Source of the DNA: Falsiroseomonas sp050563545
GTDB taxonomy: Bacteria; Pseudomonadota; Alphaproteobacteria; Acetobacterales; Acetobacteraceae
Assembly (NCBI RefSeq): GCF_050563545.1
Contig: NZ_JBNXUM010000021.1
Coordinates: forward strand, 70,709-134,708
Direction: 5' to 3'
DNA length: 64,000 nucleotides
The position numbers were made by a program, and so were the translations under genes. The notes under the pieces were generated by a model that was not told the DNA's origin, searched no databases, and worked only from the letters and a program-made list of their open reading frames with translations. Shown in pieces: positions 25,024-33,300 of the stretch. The stretch's first letter is position 1. Every line of letters begins with the position of its first letter.

Positions 25024-25105
25024 ATCGGGGGGAGCCCATCGGGGGCTGAGAGGCGGGCGACCGCGACCCCACGAACCTGATCCGGGTCATGCCGGCGAAG
25101 GGAAC
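25024..25105 (+). promoter_or_regulatory. TPP riboswitch (THI element)
   Basis: The plus strand carries the conserved THI-box parts in order: GGGGGAGCCC, then GGGCTGAGA (CTGAGA at 25046-25051), a variable GCGGGCGACCGC hairpin, then CGAACCTGATC and CCGGCGAAGGGAA ending at about 25104. It precedes the thiamine-precursor transporter genes and would lower their expression when thiamine pyrophosphate is high. The AAGGG at its 3' edge may itself be the ribosome site of the first gene. Confidence 0.94.
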
Positions 25106-25106
25106 G

Positions 25107-25856
25107 GTGTCCGTCTCGCGCGTGCCCGCACCGGGTTTCCGTATCGAGCTGCCGTCCGGGCTGAGCCTCGGGGGCGCCCCCGTGCTCGGGCCTTGCGCGG
25201 TGGAGGTGCCGGCGGGACGCTGCACGGCGCTGCTCGGCCCGTCCGGTTCGGGGAAGTCCACGCTGGTCAGGCTGGCGGCAGGGCTGCTGGCGCCGCCCTC
25301 GGCTGCCGCGGTGACCACGACGGATGGGGCGCCGCTGAAGGGCCGCATCGCCTGGATGGCGCAGCAGGACCTGCTGGTGCCGTGGCGCGACGCGCTGGGG
25401 AACGTCACGCTCGGCGCGCGGCTGCGCGGCCGGCGCGCCGATGCCGACCGCGCGCGGGCGCTGCTGGCCGAGGTCGGGCTGACGCCAGCCGACGGCGCCA
25501 AGAGGCCGGCGCAGCTCTCGGGTGGGATGCGGCAGCGCGTGGCGCTCGCGCGAACGCTGATGGAGGACCGGCCCGTCGTGCTTATGGACGAGCCCTTTTC
25601 CGCAGTTGATGCGCCCACGCGGCATCGGCTTCAGGAATTGGCCGCGCGGCTGCTGGCGGGCCGCACCGTGCTGCTGGTCACCCACGACCCGCTGGAGGCG
25701 CTGCGGCTCGCCGACCGCATCCTGGTCCTGTCCGGCACGCCGGCCTCACCATCCGAGGTCGCGGTGCCGCACGGCACGCCGCCGCGTCCGGCGCGCGACG
25801 GCGAACTCCTCGCCGCGCAGGGCGCGTTGCTCGAGCGCCTGGCGGAGGCGGCTTGA
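25107..25856 (+). CDS. Thiamine-precursor ABC transporter, ATPase subunit (ThiZ-like)
   Basis: This is an ABC ATPase of about 249 residues with Walker A GPSGSGKST, the Q-loop region AWMAQQDLLVPW, signature LSGGMRQRVALAR, Walker B VVLMDEPFSAVD and the switch His in LLVTHDPLEA. It powers import by the downstream permease and binding protein. I place the start at GTG 25107 because the in-frame ATG at 25089 lies inside the conserved 3' half of the riboswitch. GTG 25122 is another option. The riboswitch and ThiY-like partner point to a pyrimidine precursor of thiamine as cargo. Confidence 0.87.
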   Translation: MSVSRVPAPGFRIELPSGLSLGGAPVLGPCAVEVPAGRCTALLGPSGSGKSTLVRLAAGLLAPPSAAAVTTTDGAPLKGRIAWMAQQDLLVPWRDALGNVTLGARLRGRRADADRARALLAEVGLTPADGAKRPAQLSGGMRQRVALARTLMEDRPVVLMDEPFSAVDAPTRHRLQELAARLLAGRTVLLVTHDPLEALRLADRILVLSGTPASPSEVAVPHGTPPRPARDGELLAAQGALLERLAEAA

Positions 25857-25914
25857 TGTGCGCCGCCGATTCACGCCTCCGCGCGCTTCAGGCGCTCCGG
25901 CGATCGGAGGCGTG

Positions 25915-26667
25915 ATGCACGCGCTGGTCGCCTTCGCCGGGATCCTCGCGCTGTGGCAGGGCTTCGTCTGGGTCACGGAGGTCCCACCCTTCCTGCTGCC
26001 CTCGCCGCTGCGGGTGGCGCAGGCTCTGCTCGACCGCGGCGACATCCTGGCCGGCCATGCGCTGACCACCGCGACGGAGATGGTCGCCGGCCTCGTCCTC
26101 GGCGCGCTGCTGGGCTCGGCGATGGCGCTGACCCTCTCCGCCTGGCGGGGCGGCAGGCGCTGGCTGCTGCCTCTGCTGCTGGTCTCCCAGGCGGTCCCCG
26201 TCTTCGCCGTCGCGCCGCTGCTGACGCTCTGGTTCGGCTTCGGCATGGCGAGCAAGATCGTGATGGCGACCATCATCATCTTCTTCCCCGTCGCCACCGC
26301 CTTCTACGACGGGCTGCGCCGCACCGACCCCGGCTGGCTCGACCTGGCGGCGACGATGGACGCGACGCCGGCGGCGGTGCTGTGGCGGCTGCGCGTGCCG
26401 GCCGCCCTGCCCTCGCTGGCGTCCGGCCTGCGCGTCGCGGCGGCGGTCGCGCCGATTGGCGCGGTGGTCGGCGAGTGGGTCGGGGCGTCGTCCGGCCTCG
26501 GCTACGTGATGCTCCAGGCCAATGGGCGCAGCCAGACCGACGTGATGTTCGCCGCGCTCTTCATCCTGGCGCTGATGGCGCTGGCGCTGTGGTTCACCGT
26601 GGACCGGCTGCTGCGCCGGGCCATCCCCTGGCAACCCGACAGCCTTCTCTCGGAGTTCGACGCATGA
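25915..26667 (+). CDS. Thiamine-precursor ABC transporter, permease subunit (ThiX-like)
   Basis: This 250-residue membrane protein of the BPD_transp_1 family (SsuC/TauC-like) has about six hydrophobic segments. The EAA-type loop is LDLAATMDATPAAVLWRLRVPAALP, where it contacts the ATPase. The ATG at 25915 follows GGAGG by 4 bases; the open frame upstream overlaps the ATPase gene out of frame. The last codons overlap the start of the binding-protein gene. Its position between ThiZ-like and ThiY-like genes under a TPP riboswitch supports thiamine pyrimidine precursor import. Confidence 0.9.
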   Translation: MHALVAFAGILALWQGFVWVTEVPPFLLPSPLRVAQALLDRGDILAGHALTTATEMVAGLVLGALLGSAMALTLSAWRGGRRWLLPLLLVSQAVPVFAVAPLLTLWFGFGMASKIVMATIIIFFPVATAFYDGLRRTDPGWLDLAATMDATPAAVLWRLRVPAALPSLASGLRVAAAVAPIGAVVGEWVGASSGLGYVMLQANGRSQTDVMFAALFILALMALALWFTVDRLLRRAIPWQPDSLLSEFDA

Positions 26668-27632
26668 TGTTCGGCCGTCGCGCGGCGCTTGCCGCCGCCG
26701 CTCTCGCCCTTCCCGCCATCGCGCGCGCCCAAGGGCGTGATCAGGCGCGCGACCAGGTCACGATCCTGCTGGACTGGTTCGTCAATCCCGACCACGCGCC
26801 GGTTATCGTCGCGCAGGAAGGCGGCTTCTTCGAGCGCGCGGGCCTGAATGTCCAGATCGTCGCACCCGCCGATCCCAACGATCCGCCGCGACTGGTGGCG
26901 GCGAAGCGCGCGGACCTCGGCGTGTTCTACCAGAAGAACCTGCACCTCGCGGTGGACCAGGGGCTGCCGCTGATGCGCGTAGGCACGCTGGTCGCGACGC
27001 CGCTGTCCACGCTGACCGTGCTGCGCGACGGGCCGATCCGCACGCTGGCCGACCTCAGGGGCAAGCGCGTCGGCTTCTCCGTCGCGGGGTTCGAGGAGGT
27101 GACCATGGGCGCGATGCTGGAATCGGTTGGCCTGCGTGTCGCCGACATCCGCCTGGTGAACGTGAATTTCGGCCTGTCCTCCGCCCTGATGTCGGGCCAG
27201 GTGGACGCGATCCTCGGCGGCTTCCGGAACTTCGAGCTGCACCAGCTCGACCTCGAGGGTCGCCCGGGCCGTGCCTTCTACCCCGAGCAGTACGGCCTGC
27301 CGATCTATGACGAGCTGATCTACATCGCGCATCGCGACCGCGCGCGCGACGCGGTGCTGCGCCGCTTCATCGACGCGACCGAGGCCGCGACCGCCTTCCT
27401 GCAGAACAACCCCGAGGAATCCTGGCGGATGTTCATCGCGGGCCCGCGGCGGGAGCTCGACAACGAGCTGAACCGCCGCGCCTGGGCCAGCACGATCGGG
27501 CGCTTCAGCGCCTCGCCCGGCGCGCTGGACCGCAACCGCTACGACCGCTTCGCGACGTTCCTGGCGGGGCGGCGGATGATCCGCAGCGTTCCCGCGCTCG
27601 ACACTTACGCGGTAGAACTCCCGCCGCGATGA
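26664..27632 (+). CDS. Thiamine-precursor substrate-binding protein (ThiY, NMT1/THI5-like)
   Basis: This 322-residue periplasmic protein has a signal peptide (RRAALAAAALALPAIARAQ) followed by the NMT1/THI5 start ILLDWFVNPDHAPVIVAQE, where the DW-x-x-N-x-D-H-A pattern is typical of ThiY. RGKRVGFSVAGFEE and NFGLSSALMSGQVDA follow as in the family. ThiY proteins bind formyl-aminopyrimidine breakdown products of thiamine. The ATG at 26664 overlaps the permease stop (ATGA). The whole operon lies behind the TPP riboswitch at 25024. Confidence 0.92.
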   Translation: MMFGRRAALAAAALALPAIARAQGRDQARDQVTILLDWFVNPDHAPVIVAQEGGFFERAGLNVQIVAPADPNDPPRLVAAKRADLGVFYQKNLHLAVDQGLPLMRVGTLVATPLSTLTVLRDGPIRTLADLRGKRVGFSVAGFEEVTMGAMLESVGLRVADIRLVNVNFGLSSALMSGQVDAILGGFRNFELHQLDLEGRPGRAFYPEQYGLPIYDELIYIAHRDRARDAVLRRFIDATEAATAFLQNNPEESWRMFIAGPRRELDNELNRRAWASTIGRFSASPGALDRNRYDRFATFLAGRRMIRSVPALDTYAVELPPR

Positions 27633-27687
27633 CGTTCACCGATGCCCGCAGGGCGGAGGCGAAGCCGAGCACCGGAGGGCTGAATCG

Positions 27688-28164
27688 GTGAACCAGACAA
27701 CGGCACCGCGCTTCCTTGTCGATGCCGATGCCTGCCCGGTGCGCGACGAGATTCTCCGGGTTGCCGGGCGGCTGGGGTTCGAGACCGTCCTCGTCTCCAA
27801 CGGATCACGGCCGATCCGCCCGCCCGGCGGCAACACGCGGATCGTCATCGTGACCGACGGCGCGGACAAGGCCGATGACTGGATCGCGGAGGCCGCGACG
27901 CCGACGGATGTGTGTCTCACCAACGACATCCCGCTCGCCGCGCGATGCCTGGAGAAGAAGGCCTTCTGCCTGTCCTTCAAGGGGCATGCCTGGACGGAGA
28001 ACAACATCGGCTCCGCGCTGGCGGGGCGGGAATTGTCGCGGCACCTCAGGGAAATGGGCATGGGCGGCGGGCCGGCGCCGATGGCGGCTTCGGACAAATC
28101 CCGCTTCCTGAATGCGCTGGATGCGATGGCGCAGTCGGCGCTGCGGGCGGCGAGGCGGGGGTAG
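27688..28164 (+). CDS. YaiI/YqxD family protein (DUF188)
   Basis: This 158-residue protein matches the UPF0178/DUF188 family: FLVDADACPVRDEI near the N-terminus, VTDGADKADDWI, and CLTNDIPLAARCL, which together make a PIN-like acidic cluster. Family members are small and cytoplasmic with no firmly assigned activity; a nuclease-like fold is suspected. It uses a GTG start at 27688. It begins 55 bases after the ThiY gene on the same strand and may be read through from that operon, but nothing ties it to thiamine. Confidence 0.92.
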   Translation: MNQTTAPRFLVDADACPVRDEILRVAGRLGFETVLVSNGSRPIRPPGGNTRIVIVTDGADKADDWIAEAATPTDVCLTNDIPLAARCLEKKAFCLSFKGHAWTENNIGSALAGRELSRHLREMGMGGGPAPMAASDKSRFLNALDAMAQSALRAARRG

Positions 28165-28465
28165 CGGCACTTTGGCATTTTAGGACTTTAGGCTTTTAGC
28201 CCTCAACATCGGCGCGCTTTCGGACAAAGCCACGACCCTGCCCGGAGCCGGGATGGGCGCACGTCTTCACGGTCTCAAAGAGCGACGCCGGTCGCGGGAC
28301 CGACCCGGCGATAAGAACATATTCCCGTCCTTGGCACCACAACTTCCCGACAAGGGCTGCGCCTGTGCGCGACGCGAACGGCGTTGCGCAGGGCGTTTAC
28401 GGCGCCGCGCCGCGCGCTGTAGCCTGACCCCGCCCGGGGACAGCCCGTTCGGGGAGAGACGAGCC
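28165..28465. other. Intergenic region without a gene
   Basis: About 300 bases between the DUF188 gene and the Bug gene. Just after the DUF188 stop are three TTTAGG/TTTAGC units spaced 8 bases apart (28179-28200). The rest is unremarkable; a GATAAGAACAT stretch near 28311 is a possible promoter element. No coding potential was seen. Confidence 0.4.
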
Positions 28466-29446
28466 ATGACCAGCCTCACGCGACGCGGCCTGGCCGCGGC
28501 GGCAGCGACCCTTGCCCTGCCGGGCCTGGCCCGCGCGCAAGCGCCCTGGCCGAGCCGCCCGATCCGCTGGGTCGTGCCCTACGCGCCGGGCGGCGGCTCC
28601 GACTTCCTGGCCCGCACGCTGGCGGCCGCGATCTCCGGGCCGCTCGGGCAGTCCGTCGCCGTGGACAACCGGCCAGGCGGCGCGACGATCCCCGCGACCG
28701 AAAGCGTCGCGCGCGCCGCGCCCGACGGCTACACCGTGCTGTCGGCCGACCTGACCGCGCTGGTCATCAACCCCGCCATGGCGCGCCGCCTGCCCTACGA
28801 CCCGTTCAAGGACTTCGCCTTCGTCGCGACCACCGCGCGCTTCCCCTTCGTGCTGGTCGTGCATCCCTCGGTCCAGGCGACGACCGGGCCGGAGCTGGTC
28901 GAACTCGCGCGTCGCAATCCCGGCAGGATCAATTTCGGCTCGCCCGGTGCGGGCTCGCCGAGCCACCTCGCGACCGAGCGTTTCGCGCGGCGCACCGGCA
29001 CCCAGGTCGAGCACGTCGCCTATCGCGGCGGCGCGCCGGCCGTGCAGGACCTGGTCGCGGGCCAGGTGCAGGCGATGTTCATCGACTATGCCTCCGGCGC
29101 CGGGCCGATCGCGGCCGGCCAGGTGCGCGCTATCGCCACCCCCGCGCCGCAACGGCTGAGCCTGCTGCCGAACGTGCCGACGCTCGCCGAGCAGGGGCTG
29201 ACGGGGGCGGACATCTATTCGTGGCAAGGCCTCGTCGCCCCCGCCGGCACCCCGGAGGCTGCGCAGCGCCGGATCGAGGCGGAGATGCAGCGCGCGCTGC
29301 GCACGGAGGAGGTCGCGGCGCGGCTGCGCGGCATCAGCCTCGACCCCTTCCCCGGCACGGGGGCGGAGCTGAAGGCGCTGGCCGAAGCCGAGACCGCGAT
29401 CTGGGCGCCGCTGATCCGCGAGTTGGGCCTTACGCTCGACAGCTGA
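28466..29446 (+). CDS. Bug/TctC-family tripartite tricarboxylate binding protein
   Basis: This 326-residue periplasmic protein has a twin-arginine-like start (TRRGLAAAAATLALPGLARAQ) and the family hallmarks PIRWVVPYAPGGGSDFLAR, DNRPGGATIPA and INFGSPGAGSPSHLA. Such proteins bind organic acids for TctAB-type transporters or act in sensing. No TctA or TctB gene lies nearby, so this is an orphan. The ATG at 28466 follows GGGGAGAG. A second orphan Bug protein is encoded at 52982. Confidence 0.93.
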   Translation: MTSLTRRGLAAAAATLALPGLARAQAPWPSRPIRWVVPYAPGGGSDFLARTLAAAISGPLGQSVAVDNRPGGATIPATESVARAAPDGYTVLSADLTALVINPAMARRLPYDPFKDFAFVATTARFPFVLVVHPSVQATTGPELVELARRNPGRINFGSPGAGSPSHLATERFARRTGTQVEHVAYRGGAPAVQDLVAGQVQAMFIDYASGAGPIAAGQVRAIATPAPQRLSLLPNVPTLAEQGLTGADIYSWQGLVAPAGTPEAAQRRIEAEMQRALRTEEVAARLRGISLDPFPGTGAELKALAEAETAIWAPLIRELGLTLDS

Positions 29447-29524
29447 GAGCCTGTCCTTGAACGATGCTGGAATGCCCAGGACGGGCAGACATCAACCCAC
29501 CGCGCGCCTGCGCCGGCACCCGGA

Positions 29525-30460
29525 TCAGAACGGGTTGACGTAGTTCAGGATCGCGGTCTGCCGCAGCAGGACGCGTCGGATCACGTGGCTGGTCGCCACG
29601 CGGTCGGTGAAGATCGCGGCCGTCCCGGTGCTGCCCGCCGGAAGGCGCCGTGCCACGCCCGGGTCGTCGAGCACGATGCGGACCGCGAAGGGCAAGGGAC
29701 GGACATCCGCAGGTGACACCGCAAGGCCGCCCGGCTGCACCTGGCCGCTCGCGATCGCCTGCAACACCGCTTCCACGCGCCCGGCATGGACCTCTCCCGG
29801 GAAGACCTTGAAGGTGGCCTCGATCCGCTGGCCCGCCTGGACATGGCGTGCGAAGGCCTGGGGGATCTCCACGCCGAAGATGGTCTCCGACGTGTCGATG
29901 AAGGCCATGGCCGGCGATTGCGTCGTGACGCGCGCGCCGGCGCGCAGCGCCAGGTTGGTCACGTAGCCGTCGGACGGCGCTCGCACCGTCGTCCTGTCGA
30001 GGTCCCAGCGCGCGGCGTCCAGCTGGGCGCGAAGCTGCTCGGCCTCCGCCTGGCGCTGCTCGACATCGAAGGCGCGGCCGGCGCCGCTGCCGCGGAGCTG
30101 CGTCATCTCCGACAGCCTCAGCTCCGCGAAGCGGAGCTGGGCTTCGATGGCGCGCACCTGCGCCTGGTAGGTCGTGGGGTCGATGCGGAACAGCACGTCG
30201 CCCGCCTTCAGTGGCACGTTCGCCGCGACCGGCACCTCGACGACCTCGCCGGCGACGGAGGGAATGATCTGCACGGAGTTGCGCGCCACCGCCACCGGCC
30301 CGGACGGCGCGCCCCACTGCATCGGGATGAACAGCCCGACCATGAGGAGGAGCAGGACGAGGACCGGCGAGAGCTTCCAGAACAGGTTCAGGCGGACGAC
30401 GCCGAGCCAGACGAAGAGCGCGAGGAGGGCGATGTAGCAGACGAGCAGGAAGTTGATCAT
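29525..30460 (-). CDS. HlyD-family membrane fusion protein (YiaV-like)
   Basis: This 311-residue protein has two N-terminal hydrophobic segments (about 3-20 and 27-47), then the biotinyl-lipoyl-like start SVQIIPSVAGEVVEVPV, FRIDPTTYQAQV, a helical hairpin (about 110-150), APSDGYVTNLALRAGARV, and a beta-barrel part. The pair formed with the DUF3302 gene, overlapping by 4 bases, matches the YiaV-YiaW arrangement in E. coli. It probably links an inner-membrane component to an export path. No efflux pump or TolC gene lies next to it, so the transported compound is unknown. Confidence 0.9.
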   Translation of the reverse strand: MINFLLVCYIALLALFVWLGVVRLNLFWKLSPVLVLLLLMVGLFIPMQWGAPSGPVAVARNSVQIIPSVAGEVVEVPVAANVPLKAGDVLFRIDPTTYQAQVRAIEAQLRFAELRLSEMTQLRGSGAGRAFDVEQRQAEAEQLRAQLDAARWDLDRTTVRAPSDGYVTNLALRAGARVTTQSPAMAFIDTSETIFGVEIPQAFARHVQAGQRIEATFKVFPGEVHAGRVEAVLQAIASGQVQPGGLAVSPADVRPLPFAVRIVLDDPGVARRLPAGSTGTAAIFTDRVATSHVIRRVLLRQTAILNYVNPF

Positions 30461-30696
30461 GCGTCGCCGCCGCGCCGCGCGGGGACGTCCACATAGGCCC
30501 AGACCAGGACCAGCGGCCAGAACACGAAGCCGCAGATCAGCGTGGCCCAGCCGCCCACCGCCACGGCCTCCGCCCAAGGGTGGCCGCGCCGGCGCGCGAC
30601 GCGGCCTGGCAGCATGCCCAGCGCGACGAAGACCGCCACCACCGCGCCGAGGCCGACCAGCAGGACGACCCAGGCGAAGACGTCGATCAGTGCCAT
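30457..30696 (-). CDS. Small inner-membrane protein, DUF3302 (YiaW-like)
   Basis: This 79-residue protein has two membrane spans: IDVFAWVVLLVGLGAVVAVF at the start and GWATLICGFVFWPLVLVWAY near the end, joined by a basic loop (RVARRRGHPWAEA). This matches DUF3302/YiaW. The ATG at 30696 gives a membrane protein from the first residues; the longer frame adds an Arg-rich tail in front and is rejected. Its stop overlaps the HlyD-like gene, suggesting that the two products act together in the membrane. Confidence 0.88.
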   Translation of the reverse strand: MALIDVFAWVVLLVGLGAVVAVFVALGMLPGRVARRRGHPWAEAVAVGGWATLICGFVFWPLVLVWAYVDVPARRGGDA

Positions 30697-30754
30697 CGCG
30701 GCCTCGTCGCCCCACTGCGTGCCGCCGCCGCGCGCGGCGCCGACGCGCCGGCGG

Positions 30755-32239
30755 TCATGGCGTCGCGCGACCGGCCATCGGCTCGATGTCGGGCAGCGTC
30801 CACGTCTTCTCGAAGAGCGGCCGCGTCGGCCCATAGAGCCGGAAGATCACCTCGAAGCCGCCTCCGGCCCTGGTCGGGATCCAGTTCGCCTCCTGGCCCG
30901 CGGGCACGGCGGGACCGAAGACGATGTCCACCGAGCCGTCGGCGTTCCTGGGCAACGCCGCGTCCTGCGACGCGCGGCTTCCCCTCGGCATGTCGCGGAT
31001 CAGCGCGTGGGTGGCGCGGTCATAGACGGTCGCCGACCAATATTGCTGGACCGGCGCGTCGGCCGGTACGCGCAGGCGGTAGCTGCGCCCCCCGTCGAGC
31101 GCGCGGCCGTCCTTGTCCTTGGTGGTGAGCAGGTAGAATTGCGCGGTCCCGAACCGCTTGATGCCGATGTAGCCGATCGAATAGACCGCGGCCCTCGCAT
31201 CAGTGGGATAGGTGTCGGGGTCCGCATAGTTGTTCGGCTGGGCCTGGAGGAGTTCCGGCGCCGCCGGCACGAACCAGTGCGCGCCATCGAAGTAGCGCGG
31301 CGCCAGGCCGGCTTCGACGCGCTGGTCCAGCCATTCATGCGCCTCCCGCGCCGCGGCTTCCAGGATGGCCTGTGTCGCGGCATCCGGCTCGAAGCGCCCG
31401 CCCTTCCGGATGCCGATGGAGCGGAGCGGGTCGATCATGGCCCGGTCGCGCTGGAGCCACGGCTCGCGCTGCACGACGCGGTCGAGCGCGCGGAAGAAGC
31501 GGATGTCGTAGGGGATGGTGGCGTCGTACATGGTGCCGAAGGCGTCGGTGAAGCGCGTCGGCGGCGGGCTCGCCGCCTGGGACAGCGGATGGACCTTCAG
31601 GCGCCGGCCGTAATCCGCGGCCCGCGCGATGTCCGCGTCGGCGCGGCCGGGAAGGTCGGCGCGGAAGAGTGCATAGCCGGTGTTGGCGTCGGGCCGTAGG
31701 ACGATGTAGCCCTGCGGCGGCGCGTCAGGATGGCCGGGCGGCAGGATCAGGTACTTGCCGCCGCGCCCCGCATCGGCACCGAACGGCCCGGCATCCTCCA
31801 GCGGCGTCTGCCAGACATCGTCGATGTTGGCGGCGAAGGAGCCGGTGTCTGCGGGCGGGACGTCGATGACCAGAGGCCCGGCATCCCGGGTGTCGAAGAA
31901 GATCATGAAGTAGAGCGCGTCGGGGTTCGGCGTGAGCGTCTGATTTCGCCAGTCCACCGGCCGCGACCAGTAGATCACCTCGTTGGGGCGGCCACCGGCC
32001 TGCAACCCCGCCTGTAGCATGAGGTCGGTGTTGACCGCCGGCATCCCCCAGATGACCGCCTCGACCGCGCGACGGTGCAGCGCGCGTTCGCTCGCGCCGG
32101 CGAGGCGGGGTGGCGAAGCGGCGCCGTCGGCCTGGGCGGGTTGAGTTGTCCTGCCCCCGCCAGAGCTACTCTGCTGCGCAGCTGCCGCAAGGGGGAGCGC
32201 GGTCAGCAGCAGGCCCGGCAGGGCGCGGCGATGGAACAT
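30755..32239 (-). CDS. DUF1254/DUF1214 domain secreted protein
   Basis: A 494-residue exported protein with a signal peptide (LPGLLLTALPLAAAAQ). The DUF1254 part includes VEAVIWGMPAVNTDLML, LTPNPDALYFM and GPLVIDVPPADTGSF. The DUF1214 part includes WSATVYDRATHALI and GSVDIVFGP, ending with a RLYGPTRPLFEKTW segment. The family is widespread in proteobacteria, with no firm biochemical function. It lies 58 bases upstream of the DUF3302-HlyD pair on the same strand and may share a transcript with it. Confidence 0.92.
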   Translation of the reverse strand: MFHRRALPGLLLTALPLAAAAQQSSSGGGRTTQPAQADGAASPPRLAGASERALHRRAVEAVIWGMPAVNTDLMLQAGLQAGGRPNEVIYWSRPVDWRNQTLTPNPDALYFMIFFDTRDAGPLVIDVPPADTGSFAANIDDVWQTPLEDAGPFGADAGRGGKYLILPPGHPDAPPQGYIVLRPDANTGYALFRADLPGRADADIARAADYGRRLKVHPLSQAASPPPTRFTDAFGTMYDATIPYDIRFFRALDRVVQREPWLQRDRAMIDPLRSIGIRKGGRFEPDAATQAILEAAAREAHEWLDQRVEAGLAPRYFDGAHWFVPAAPELLQAQPNNYADPDTYPTDARAAVYSIGYIGIKRFGTAQFYLLTTKDKDGRALDGGRSYRLRVPADAPVQQYWSATVYDRATHALIRDMPRGSRASQDAALPRNADGSVDIVFGPAVPAGQEANWIPTRAGGGFEVIFRLYGPTRPLFEKTWTLPDIEPMAGRATP

Positions 32240-32540
32240 GTTCGACACGGCCGCAACCTCCCCGCCGCAACTGCAGCCGATGCACACGCCTTGCGCCACA
32301 CGCCACGACACCGGACCGGTCGAGGAATGCGCGGCTGCCAGCATTCGGTGGTGCACACGCGCAGACAGCCGCCTCAACACTCCCAAACCGAGAAGGAATG
32401 CCGCCACTCAAGAAGCCGTGAGCCGGCGCTTGTCAGCGGATACGTCGGGATGGGCAACTGGGCCAAGGTCCGCTCAGGTCGCGAGCAACCCGCCCGAAAG
32501 CAATCCGAGCGCCTCCGCTCCCTCGGGCGGCGGCTCCGCC
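32240..32540. other. Intergenic region without a gene
   Basis: About 300 bases between the DUF1254 gene start and the end of the GST gene. It should contain the DUF1254 promoter on the minus strand. No gene, RNA or strong repeat was recognised. Confidence 0.4.
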
Positions 32541-33197
32541 TCAGTCCCGGTCCGGCGCGCCAAGGGGAAAAAGCGGCCGGAAGGGCCGCGCTTCCTCGAT
32601 CAGCTGCGCCATGGCGGGCCGGGCGAGCAGCCGCGCGCGATAGGCGCGGACATTCGGAAAGGCGTCGGCGATCGGCTGGATCCAGTCCGCGTAGAACAGC
32701 GCCGGCGCGGCGGCGCAGTCCGCCATGGTGAAGCCGTCGCCGCAGGCCCATTCGCGCCCCGCCATCCTGCCTTCGAGCCAGGCATAGGCGCGGTCCAGCG
32801 CGGCCCGGGACTCCGCCCAGACCATCTCCACCCGCGCCGCATCGCCGCGCCGCGTCTCGAAGACCGGAGCCTGCATCGGGGTCTGGACGTGGTTGTCGAA
32901 GAAGCGGTCGAGGAAGCGGACCTCGAGCGCCGCGACGGGATCGGCGGGGACCAGGCGGACGGGGCCGGGATGATGCAGGTCCAGATGCTCGATGATCACG
33001 CTGGATTCCGCGACGACCTTGCCCTCATCCACCAGCACGGGAAACCGGCCGAAGGGCCAGAGCGCCTGGCATTCCGCCCAGGCGCCGGGGTCGTCGGCGA
33101 AGCTGCGGTAATCGAAGCGGGTCGCGCTCTCGCGTAGCGCCAGCAGCACCTTCATGGAGTAGGAGGAGAAGGGGTGCGCGTAGAGCGTCAGGGCCAT
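32541..33197 (-). CDS. Glutathione S-transferase family protein
   Basis: This 218-residue protein has the two-part GST layout. The thioredoxin-like N-terminal domain has LYAHPFSSYSMKVLLAL with the Ser-rich active-site region, FPVLVDEGKVVAESSVIIEHL with the cis-Pro and the glutathione-binding ES motif. The helical C-terminal domain has FTMADCAAAPALFYA with the conserved Asp N-cap. It is probably a cytosolic conjugating or reducing enzyme. Substrate is unknown and the neighbours give no clue. Confidence 0.93.
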   Translation of the reverse strand: MALTLYAHPFSSYSMKVLLALRESATRFDYRSFADDPGAWAECQALWPFGRFPVLVDEGKVVAESSVIIEHLDLHHPGPVRLVPADPVAALEVRFLDRFFDNHVQTPMQAPVFETRRGDAARVEMVWAESRAALDRAYAWLEGRMAGREWACGDGFTMADCAAAPALFYADWIQPIADAFPNVRAYRARLLARPAMAQLIEEARPFRPLFPLGAPDRD

Positions 33198-33244
33198 GGT
33201 CCGGTCACTTCCTTCGCATCACTGCCGAAGATTCTCGTGGCAAG

Positions 33245-33273
33245 CCCTCTCCCCCACTTATTGGGGGAGAGGG
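33245..33273. repeat. Single perfect palindrome of the G/C-rich repeat family
   Basis: CCCTCTCCCCCA and TGGGGGAGAGGG form a perfect 12-base stem with a 5-base loop, between the starts and ends of the GST and PrpB-like genes. It is the simplest copy of the family seen near 51, 54, 61 and 63.9 kb. Confidence 0.75.
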
Positions 33274-33300
33274 CCCTTTCACGCAGCCCGGCAAGAAACT

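Noticed and set aside
25089..25106. ATG 25089 as the start of the ThiZ-like ATPase
   Set aside because: The codon lies inside the conserved aptamer of the TPP riboswitch, and GTG 25107 is better placed after AAGGG. Not excluded with certainty.
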